Positions 57,689 to 64,000 of a stretch of DNA of 64,000 bases are shown here, in pieces. The translations under genes and the position numbers were made by a program. Every line of letters starts with the position of its first letter. The stretch's first letter is position 1. Origin of the DNA: Lactiplantibacillus plantarum (GTDB taxonomy: Bacteria; Bacillota; Bacilli; Lactobacillales; Lactobacillaceae); the NCBI RefSeq assembly GCF_014131735.1, contig NZ_CP039121.1, positions 1,116,001 through 1,180,000 on the forward strand, written 5' to 3'. The notes beneath the pieces were generated by a model that had not been told where the DNA came from, did not search any database, and saw nothing but the letters and a program-made list of their open reading frames with translations.

Positions 57689-58794
57689 ATCATCAACAGG
57701 CTTATCGGGTCCAGCGGTTGATCCTGATCATCGCCCTGATGTTAATTCTATTCGGTGATACCGGGATGAACGCGGTATTTAGTTTTAGCCACCAACCACA
57801 AAGTATCTGGTTCTATCCGCAGCTCGTCATTGCATTAATAACGGCAGCGGGCCCCAACTTATTGTTGATGGCCCTGGGCGCCTATCAATTGCGGCGCACG
57901 GCATTGACCGTGCCACAGTTGATTCGCCGAGTCTTATGGATAATAGGCGGAATTACCTTATTCTCACTGGCCTTCTATCTTGAAGACTTGGTGACCCAAG
58001 GCAGTTTAAATAGTTTTAACATTGCCGGCTTTTTAACCGCGTTAGCCCAAGCGCCCGTGGGCTTTTATGACATTTTGTATGAGCTGTTGGGCTTCTTTGT
58101 CACCTTGCCGTTGTTAAGGGTGATTGCACACCATGCGAGTGTTGCGATTCAGCAATACCTATTTTGGGCGGAGCTCGTATTTATTGGCATGGTACCAATC
58201 TTGGCCTATTTCACTGGTTTGACGACGATCAGTGTTAATTCGCCGCTCGCGATTACGGCCGGTTGCTTTTTTGCATTGATGGGGTATTGGTTGAGCCAAA
58301 CGGAGGTGTTACACCGGATTACGCGAGAACATCTCTTAGTGGCGTGGCTGCTGACATGTGGGTGCTATGCCGTGATGGTGTCGGTCACGATGTATCAAGT
58401 GAATCTGGAAAAGAATTTTGACCTTATCAGCAGCCAGCCATTTGCCCAAACCTTTCAGGCAATTCCATGTTTGACGCTGTGGGTGACGATTGCCACCTGG
58501 ATGATGAACCGGCCACGGTCCAAAGCAGTACGCCGGCATAACTTTGTTCAAACGGGTTATGGTGATATGCTGGTGGCCGGTCTACTGATTACACCATTTA
58601 TGGTCATTAATCGGTTGCTGACACCAATTATTGGTGCGTGGTGGTCTGGTTGGCTCTGGAGTATCGCGGTGCTGATCGTTAGCGTTGAACTAGTATGGTT
58701 ATTACGACATGTCCGCTGGTTGCAACGGTTATTACCAGATTTATTTGGTGGCTCCCAGTTAATAGGAGGCTCTGTTAATGCGCAAAAGAATTGA
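57685..58794 (+). CDS. Acyltransferase-3-like membrane protein without the catalytic histidine
   Basis: About ten hydrophobic segments over 369 residues. The layout follows the cps1 acyltransferase at 12483 (for example LYELLGFFVTLPLLRVIAHH vs LYTYLAALIMLPFLRALATK), but the N-terminal block reads LMLILFGDTGMNAVF where the active protein has IIFVVFNHTNARGFF. The His is therefore lost. It may serve as a partner of the complete acyltransferase just downstream, or have another role. Start is ATG 57685 or GTG 57679 (AAGGGGGG upstream). Confidence 0.68.
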   Translation: MNHQQAYRVQRLILIIALMLILFGDTGMNAVFSFSHQPQSIWFYPQLVIALITAAGPNLLLMALGAYQLRRTALTVPQLIRRVLWIIGGITLFSLAFYLEDLVTQGSLNSFNIAGFLTALAQAPVGFYDILYELLGFFVTLPLLRVIAHHASVAIQQYLFWAELVFIGMVPILAYFTGLTTISVNSPLAITAGCFFALMGYWLSQTEVLHRITREHLLVAWLLTCGCYAVMVSVTMYQVNLEKNFDLISSQPFAQTFQAIPCLTLWVTIATWMMNRPRSKAVRRHNFVQTGYGDMLVAGLLITPFMVINRLLTPIIGAWWSGWLWSIAVLIVSVELVWLLRHVRWLQRLLPDLFGGSQLIGGSVNAQKN

Positions 58795-59857
58795 GTGGAT
58801 CGATATTGCAAAGGGAATCGCAATTTTAGCGGTCGTGATTGGTCATACCTTGGGCCCCTATAACGGGCAATTCTTCGGTAGTTTGATCTTCGCCTTTCAC
58901 ATGCCGATTTTCTTCATGTTGAGCGGTTATTTGTATCGCTCACGCCCGGCACGACAAGAATGTCAGCGTGGCATCATTAACCTATTACTACCGTATCTCG
59001 CAACGGCAGTTGTGCTCTTAGTCGTAAGTGCGATAGCCCGATTATTACCGAATCCGCTCCTTAATGCGTATTTTCCAAGCTGGCGACAAGGACTAATTGC
59101 CACGGCATACGGGGCCGGTTCGGCAGTGTTCAATCCGTGGCACTGGCAAGTTCAACCGATTGGGGCCGTGTGGTTCTTGCTCAGTATGTTTATTGCGCTG
59201 CAACTGTTCAATGGTGTGATGCTACTAACGGCCCGACGTCATCAGCGCTGGCGTCAGGCCATTGTACGGGGCGGGGTGTTCGCTATTTTCGCAATCTTAG
59301 GTGGTTGGCTCGGTCATGCCGCTTATTTACCGTGGGCCGTTAACGCCGCGTTGTTAGCACAGCTCTTTTTATATGCTGGTTACCTCGTTAAACAAACAGC
59401 CCTGCTAAGTCGGATATCATCAGCTTGGTATTTATTATTCACGTTCATGTGGTTAGTGAGTGCTTTTCAGGGTTATTTTGCGTTGACAGTTCCAACATCG
59501 CCTAATCTGTTGATTAGCGTCATGGGGGGCGTTGCTGGCAGTTTGTGTATCATTCGCGTCAGTGACTGGCTTAGTCATTATCCGAATGCGCGGCCGATTA
59601 AGTGGTTAAAACGCTACGGTCAGTTATCGCTAGTGGTTCTGTGTTTTCATTTGATCGATCTAAACGTGATTGGCATTGAAGGATGGTTGACGAATCATTT
59701 GATTACCCATATGGGACCACTCGTGACGACGATCATCGCAATCAGTTACCGGATTGGCTTCGTGACGGTTGCCATGCTGGCAATTCCGCATCTTCCGGGA
59801 ATTCGAGCTTGTTTTTTACCTCGGCAGTATCTATTTCGCCGGCTACAACGTCGTTAA
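58778..59857 (+). CDS. Acyltransferase family 3 membrane protein (NolL/OatA-like, O-acetylation)
   Basis: 359 residues, ten membrane segments. WIDIAKGIAILAVVIGHTLG carries the catalytic His, and FHMPIFFMLSGYLYR the following motif, as in fucose/polysaccharide O-acetyltransferases. TAGGAGG precedes the ATG, which lies inside the end of the previous gene (17-base overlap). It should acetylate a cps3 sugar. Confidence 0.88.
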   Translation: MRKRIEWIDIAKGIAILAVVIGHTLGPYNGQFFGSLIFAFHMPIFFMLSGYLYRSRPARQECQRGIINLLLPYLATAVVLLVVSAIARLLPNPLLNAYFPSWRQGLIATAYGAGSAVFNPWHWQVQPIGAVWFLLSMFIALQLFNGVMLLTARRHQRWRQAIVRGGVFAIFAILGGWLGHAAYLPWAVNAALLAQLFLYAGYLVKQTALLSRISSAWYLLFTFMWLVSAFQGYFALTVPTSPNLLISVMGGVAGSLCIIRVSDWLSHYPNARPIKWLKRYGQLSLVVLCFHLIDLNVIGIEGWLTNHLITHMGPLVTTIIAISYRIGFVTVAMLAIPHLPGIRACFLPRQYLFRRLQRR

Positions 59858-59992
59858 ATTACTGTGTATAATCCGGCAAATACCGAGATAATTAATTGAC
59901 CTAACAGTCACGTGCAAATACTTGCATTATTAAATGATGGAAAATTTATCATGATTTGAAGCACAAATTTCATACCAGAGGGGGACTGGCAA

Positions 59993-60769
59993 ATGAAAGT
60001 ACAAATTTATGTAGCGGCTCATAAGCCGTATCAAATGCCACAGGATCCAACTTACCGACCTATTTTTGTTGGTGCTGCGATCCATGGGGGTGCACCACAA
60101 AATTATCAACCTGATAACGTCGGTGACAACATTTCGGCAAGCAACCCGAACTTTAACGAGCTAACGGCGATGTACTGGATCTGGAAGAACTGTCATGCGG
60201 ATGTTAAGGGTTTGAATCAATATCGACGCTACTTGTCTGAGGCACCTAAACGCAAATTAGCCGGTATTTTATCAATGACCGAAATTGAAAGTTTATTGCA
60301 GCAATATGATGTCATCGTACCAAAAAAGCGCCATTATTATATTGAATCGAATTATTCACATTACGTTCACGCACATCATCGGGAACCACTGGACATGATG
60401 CGAACGGTTATTAGTGAACGTCATGCCGCCTACTTAGATGATTTTGATCAGTTGATGCATCAAACGTCGGCGCACATGTTTAACATGATGATTATGGCGG
60501 GTCCTAAGTTTGACGACTATGCCAAATGGGTCTTTGATATTCTGTTTGCTGTGTGTGACCGGATCGATATTGCGGATTACGATGTCCAAGAAGCTCGCGT
60601 TTTCGGGTACTTATCTGAGTTCCTATTGGACGTGTGGATCAACCATAACCAACTTAAGTACGTGGAAGTCCCGGTAATGTACATGGAAAAGCAACAGTTA
60701 CCGGCGAAAGCGTATAATCTGTTGAAACGTAAGTTCTTTCCACAAGCTGCCAAGCGGACCCATTTTTAA
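59993..60769 (+). CDS. DUF4422 family protein (capsule glycosyltransferase-like)
   Basis: 258 residues that open QIYVAAHKPYQMP and contain VGDNISASNPNFNELTAMYW and LNQYRRYLSE, diagnostic of the DUF4422 family in capsule and LPS loci, thought to be glycosyltransferases. VIVPKKRHYYIESNYSHYVH follows. GAGGGGGA precedes the ATG. It is the last gene of cps3; 135 bases separate it from the acyltransferase. Confidence 0.85.
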   Translation: MKVQIYVAAHKPYQMPQDPTYRPIFVGAAIHGGAPQNYQPDNVGDNISASNPNFNELTAMYWIWKNCHADVKGLNQYRRYLSEAPKRKLAGILSMTEIESLLQQYDVIVPKKRHYYIESNYSHYVHAHHREPLDMMRTVISERHAAYLDDFDQLMHQTSAHMFNMMIMAGPKFDDYAKWVFDILFAVCDRIDIADYDVQEARVFGYLSEFLLDVWINHNQLKYVEVPVMYMEKQQLPAKAYNLLKRKFFPQAAKRTHF

Positions 60770-60893
60770 CGTTTGACATTTCAATTTAATGCAGACAAAT
60801 TGAAGTGTTGAGTAGGTGATCCTGGTGTACCATGAACATCAAGTAACGTGTATCGATAACCACCAGTACGCGTTTAATAGTGACCAGGTCATA

Positions 60894-61639
60894 TTAATAG
60901 GACTGACTTGTTAACGACAGATAGTTTAGTTCACGATACTTGAGTGGTGACAAACCTACAGTCTTTTTGAATGTTTTTGAGAACGTAGGGGTGTCATAAA
61001 AGTGCAATAAAGATGCGATTTTACCGACAGATAGCTACGTTGTAGTAACAAACGCTTGGCTTCTGATAATTTAATATGCTGAATATACGCATTAATTGAA
61101 AATCCTAGTTCTTTTTTGAACAGTTTTTGGGTGTAATCATTGTTCAAGTTTAAAGTATGCAGAACTCCATGACTGTTAGTAAGTTCTTGTGGATGGGCAC
61201 TGATGTAATAAGCCGTTAAAGCCACTTGTTTTGATAGATTCTGGTAAGAAACATGAAAGTCGAAGTTGTCTAATAAATTGAAATAAGTAGTAATGATATC
61301 ATTGCTTAATGGCCAAAATGTCGATGATGTACAAGGTGATTTTTTAATAAAATTAAAGAAATATAATCGCAATTTTAGGAAGTCATTTAGGTTGAGATTG
61401 TGGGTATAACTAGCTGCTGTTAAGCTACCAATTAAGCCCAGTAGAAGTTGATTAAGTATTTCTGCATCGATACAATTTATAGGATGAACTTCCTTGAATT
61501 TATTGATGCGACTAATTGCGTGATCGAAATCACGTATTTTAAAAAAGTGTATCAGATCATGTTCCAATAATGAAAAATTTAAAATGAATTCTTGCTCGGA
61601 TGATGAGATACGCAAGGGAGTAAAGCGTGCAATGTTCAT
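60894..61639 (-). pseudogene. AraC-family regulator, frameshifted in its second DNA-binding helix-turn-helix
   Basis: On the minus strand ATG (first base 61639) follows GGAAGG. The N-terminal ~150 residues are an unclassified sensor part; then comes the AraC HTH: YTQKLFKKELGFSINAYIQH, IKLSEAKRLLLQRSYLS. Near 61027 the frame is lost: after LSV the +1 frame continues GKIASLLHFYDTPTFSKTFK and KTVGLSPLKYREL to TAA at 60894-60896, exactly the second AraC HTH. Four bases of a CTGT/TGTC repeat seem to be missing. As it stands the protein ends in a 20-residue wrong tail. It is divergent from msa and may once have controlled it. Confidence 0.85.
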
Positions 61640-61837
61640 AATTAGAGACCTTCCATCATAATTATTAAATTTGATATTTTGCAATACAAATCATTCATGG
61701 ACAACACAAAAATTATTAAATGTAATTTATTTTGTAGTAGAAAGATGTTACCATTATGATTAATTAAGGCAACAAGGTAACTTTAGCATGCTTTTGTAAA
61801 AAATCGTGCTATATATTCTGCGTTATCAAATAGGTAA

Positions 61838-61846
61838 TGCTATACT
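61838..61846 (+). promoter_or_regulatory. Extended -10 promoter element of msa
   Basis: TGCTATACT, that is TG-N-TATACT, at 61838-61846; the -35 position (CTGCGT at 61818-61823) is poor, as allowed for an extended -10 promoter. The leader RNA would be ~90 bases. Confidence 0.5.
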
Positions 61847-61895
61847 TATCGTGAATTTAACTGAGAAACTTTAATTATAATGTCCCATTTTACAC

Positions 61896-61939
61896 CTATC
61901 CTTTCGCATGATTTTTTACAAAATCGTGCGAAAGGATAG
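61896..61939 (+). promoter_or_regulatory. 20-bp leader hairpin that buries the msa ribosome binding site
   Basis: Bases 61896-61915 pair with 61920-61939 along all 20 positions (one G-U) around a 4-base loop TTAC. The right arm contains AAAGGA at 61931-61936, the ribosome site of msa. ATTTTT follows at 61940-61945, then the ATG at 61946, so the same structure is also shaped like a terminator. Either way it should restrict msa expression unless opened. Confidence 0.7.
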
Positions 61940-61945
61940 ATTTTT

Positions 61946-64000
61946 ATGTTAAAAAAGGATAATTTTGGAGAGCATAAAACACACTATAAGCTTTATAAAT
62001 GTGGAAAAAACTGGGCTATTATGGGGATTACGTTGGTTTCATTGGGGGTAGGTACTGTTACTATGACACGGGCCGCCGCAGCAGATTCCGAAGTGACGAA
62101 CGATTCAGCATCTCAACATGTGACGAGCATCTCTACTGATGCGTCTAAAAATCAGCATACGTCTAGTAATGTGATTCTTACAAATGATGATAAAAGTGTT
62201 AGTGCATCAATTAATCAAGACGCTAGCGCGAGTGTTGTCAATAAGGCGGTCAGCGCAACTAGCCAAGAAAATAGTAGCGTTCAAAATACTAGTCAGGCAA
62301 CCAGTACAAGCAAACAAGAATCCAGTAGTGCGAAAAATACTAGTCAGGCAACCAGTACAAGCAATCAAGAAGCTAACAGTGCCAAGAGTATTAATCAAGC
62401 GACCCGTACAAGCAATCAAGAATCCAGTAGTACGAAAAATACTAGTCAGACAACCAGTACAAGCAATCAAGAAGCTAACAGTGCCAAGAGTATTAATCAA
62501 GCGACCCGTACAAGCAATCAAGAATCCAGTAGTGCGAAAAATACTAGTCAGACAACCAGTACAAGTAGTCGGAAGATTAATAGCACTAAAAGCCAAGCCC
62601 AATCATTAACAACTACGACTACGGGCAAAGCGGTTCGTGCTACCTCGACTAGTGTTAAAAAGTACTCCACCAAGACAAAAGTGTCATATAGCACATTGTT
62701 ACAGCAGCTTCGTACAAGTAAAGCGTTGATCTCTGATGAAGCGGCCTTGACTCATGTAGACAAGGACAATTTCCTAAAGTATTTTAGTTTGAACGGATCT
62801 GCAACATATGATGCCAAGACGGGAATTGTAACTATTACGCCCAATCAAAATAATCAAGTTGGTAATTTTTCATTAACCAGTAAGATTGATATGAATAAAA
62901 GCTTTACATTAACTGGTCAGGTAAATCTGGGGTCTAACCCGAATGGTGCGGATGGAATTGGGTTTGCTTTTCACAGTGGCAATACAACTGACGTGGGAAA
63001 TGCTGGTGGTAATTTAGGTATTGGTGGATTGCAAGACGCTATCGGGTTCAAGCTAGACACATGGTTTAATAGCTACCAAGCACCATCATCAGATAAAAAT
63101 GGGAGTGAAATCTCATCAACAAATTCTAATGGCTTTGGTTGGAATGGTGACTCAGCCAACGCACCATATGGCACCTTTGTCAAGACGAGTAACCAAGAAA
63201 TTTCGACTGCGAATGGTTCTAAGGTACAGCGATGGTGGGCTCAAGATACAGGAGAGTCGCAGGCGTTAAGTAAAGCGGATATTGATGGTAACTTTCATGA
63301 TTTTGTAGTTAACTATGATGGTGCTACAAGAACGTTAACCGTTAGTTATACGCAAGCTAGTGGTAAAGTATTAGCTTGGAAGACGACTGTTGCCAGTTCT
63401 TATCAAGCAATGGCCATGGTTGTCAGTGCATCAACTGGTGCAGCTAAAAATTTACAACAATTTAAGTTGACTAGCTTCGATTTTCAAGAAGCAGCGACTG
63501 TGAATGTAAAATATGTTGATACTACTGGACATCAGCTAGCTCAAGGAACAGCTAATTATCCAGATGGAGCGTATGTCAATGGTCGGTACACCACTAAACA
63601 ATTAATAATTCCCAATTATAGATTTATTAAGATGGATGATGGCTCAGTTACCGGCACAAAAAGTTTAGATGCCAATGGAACCTTAATCCAATCGGGTGAC
63701 AATGGTACTGTTATCTATGTATATGTGCCTGAATATATGGCTATTGTCAAGACAGTTAACGAAACTATTAATTATGTTGATGAAAATGGTCATGCGTTGA
63801 CCACTAGCTACACCGCCAATCCCATCCATATATTGACCGTGACGAATCCGGTGGATGGAACGACGACAACCTACTATTCAACAATTACAACATCGATAGA
63901 ACTAGATGCGACAACTGGTAGACCAGTCGATTCTGGATGGGTATTGGGTAATAGTCAAGATTTCGATGCAGTTACAAATCCACAAATCAAGGGCTATACA
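61946..64000 (+). CDS. msa: Mannose-specific adhesin-type surface protein (Msa-like), cut by window edge
   Basis: Open from ATG 61946 to the window end (685 codons seen). The N terminus carries the KxYKxGKxW signal (YKLYKCGKNWAIMG) and a hydrophobic stretch ending before AAAADSE. Residues ~114-215 are six 17-residue Ser/Thr/Gln-rich repeats. Residues ~270-515 form a legume-type lectin domain (GADGIGFAFHSGN, DAIGFKLDTWFNSY). From ~515 on, MucBP-like blocks begin (VNVKYVDTTGHQLAQGTANY, and ETINYVDENGHAL later). This is the order of Msa, the yeast-mannose agglutinating adhesin of L. plantarum; an LPxTG anchor would be outside the window. Right next to cps3, it could be masked or exposed by capsule state. 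Confidence 0.88.
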   Translation, partial: MLKKDNFGEHKTHYKLYKCGKNWAIMGITLVSLGVGTVTMTRAAAADSEVTNDSASQHVTSISTDASKNQHTSSNVILTNDDKSVSASINQDASASVVNKAVSATSQENSSVQNTSQATSTSKQESSSAKNTSQATSTSNQEANSAKSINQATRTSNQESSSTKNTSQTTSTSNQEANSAKSINQATRTSNQESSSAKNTSQTTSTSSRKINSTKSQAQSLTTTTTGKAVRATSTSVKKYSTKTKVSYSTLLQQLRTSKALISDEAALTHVDKDNFLKYFSLNGSATYDAKTGIVTITPNQNNQVGNFSLTSKIDMNKSFTLTGQVNLGSNPNGADGIGFAFHSGNTTDVGNAGGNLGIGGLQDAIGFKLDTWFNSYQAPSSDKNGSEISSTNSNGFGWNGDSANAPYGTFVKTSNQEISTANGSKVQRWWAQDTGESQALSKADIDGNFHDFVVNYDGATRTLTVSYTQASGKVLAWKTTVASSYQAMAMVVSASTGAAKNLQQFKLTSFDFQEAATVNVKYVDTTGHQLAQGTANYPDGAYVNGRYTTKQLIIPNYRFIKMDDGSVTGTKSLDANGTLIQSGDNGTVIYVYVPEYMAIVKTVNETINYVDENGHALTTSYTANPIHILTVTNPVDGTTTTYYSTITTSIELDATTGRPVDSGWVLGNSQDFDAVTNPQIKGYT
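62285..62590 (+). repeat. Six 51-bp (17-residue) tandem repeats in msa
   Basis: The units alternate between two types, NTSQ-T-STSNQE-NSAK and SINQATRTSNQESSS-K. Some units are almost identical at DNA level (for example SINQATRTSNQ units at ~62387 and ~62489), so the number can change by slippage or recombination. They form a flexible stalk between signal peptide and lectin domain. Confidence 0.8.

Larger units (their letters stand above)
61640..61945. other. Divergent control region between the AraC-type gene and msa
   Basis: AT-rich, with an extended -10 box for msa, a long RNA-type hairpin, and GTAAAAAATCGTGC at 61796-61809, which is complementary to the left arm and loop of that hairpin (61907-61920) with one G-U pair. 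Confidence 0.55.

Noticed and set aside
62285..62590. CRISPR-like array
   Set aside because: Repeats are contiguous, in frame and coding, without unique spacers; no cas genes are near.
62207..62602. Minus- and plus-frame repeats (for example LIACTGCLTSIFRTTGF) inside msa
   Set aside because: They are alternative-frame readings of the 51-bp Ser/Thr repeats of msa. The msa frame is open from 61946 to the window end and carries signal and lectin domains.

Overview
The window looks like chromosome of a low-GC lactic acid bacterium, and protein content points to Lactiplantibacillus (Lactobacillus) plantarum or a close relative. The reasons are several capsule (cps) clusters lying side by side, two UDP-galactopyranose mutase genes, an rfbACBD set, and at the right edge a KxYKxGKxW-signal, L-type-lectin, MucBP-type surface protein matching the mannose adhesin Msa. 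This is recognition from memory of protein families; no search was run.

Layout. 1-3.9 kb: housekeeping-like genes (tail of a serine hydrolase, UDP-GlcNAc 2-epimerase, YihY/BrkB membrane protein, aquaglyceroporin). 4.0-16.4 kb: first capsule cluster ('cps1'): glf, three glycosyltransferases, an Asp-box membrane-anchored protein, a Wzz-like protein, a Wzy-like polymerase, a Gtf3/galactofuranosyltransferase-like protein, an acyltransferase, an anchored clan-A glycoside hydrolase and a convergent Wzx flippase. 16.8-21.4 kb: a scar with a frameshifted rfbB, a dead ISL3-family element, a second intact rfbB and a small tyrosine recombinase. 21.6-38.7 kb: a complete Wzx/Wzy-type cluster ('cps2'): Wzz/kinase/phosphatase triad, priming transferase, rhamnosyltransferase, rfbACBD, an orphan RelB-like gene, then Caps_synth, acetyltransferase, LicD, four glycosyltransferases, Wzy and Wzx. 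38.7-51.1 kb: a low-coding, decaying region. It holds small intact genes of immunity type (two barstar-like, SMI1/KNR4, DUF2247, others), most preceded by the broken C-terminal tail of a toxin. A recurring small membrane-protein gene, one intact copy and four decayed, follows several of them. 51.2-60.8 kb: third capsule cluster ('cps3'), higher in GC and paralogous to cps1. 60.9-64 kb: a frameshifted AraC-type regulator and the start of msa.

How the parts work together. cps2 carries its own regulation, initiation, dTDP-rhamnose supply, assembly, polymerisation and export. cps1 and cps3 lack the kinase triad and a priming enzyme, so they may depend on cps2 or modify its product. Both carry glf and candidate galactofuranosyltransferases, so Galf-containing polymer is a reasonable inference.

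The most unusual part is 40.1-50.9 kb. It reads as a store of displaced polymorphic-toxin C-termini with their immunity genes, with no full-length toxin in view. Two barnase-like tails directly overlap two barstar-like genes, and a repeated small membrane protein with its own terminator marks cassette ends. The other striking signal is a 20-bp stem that buries the ribosome binding site of msa.
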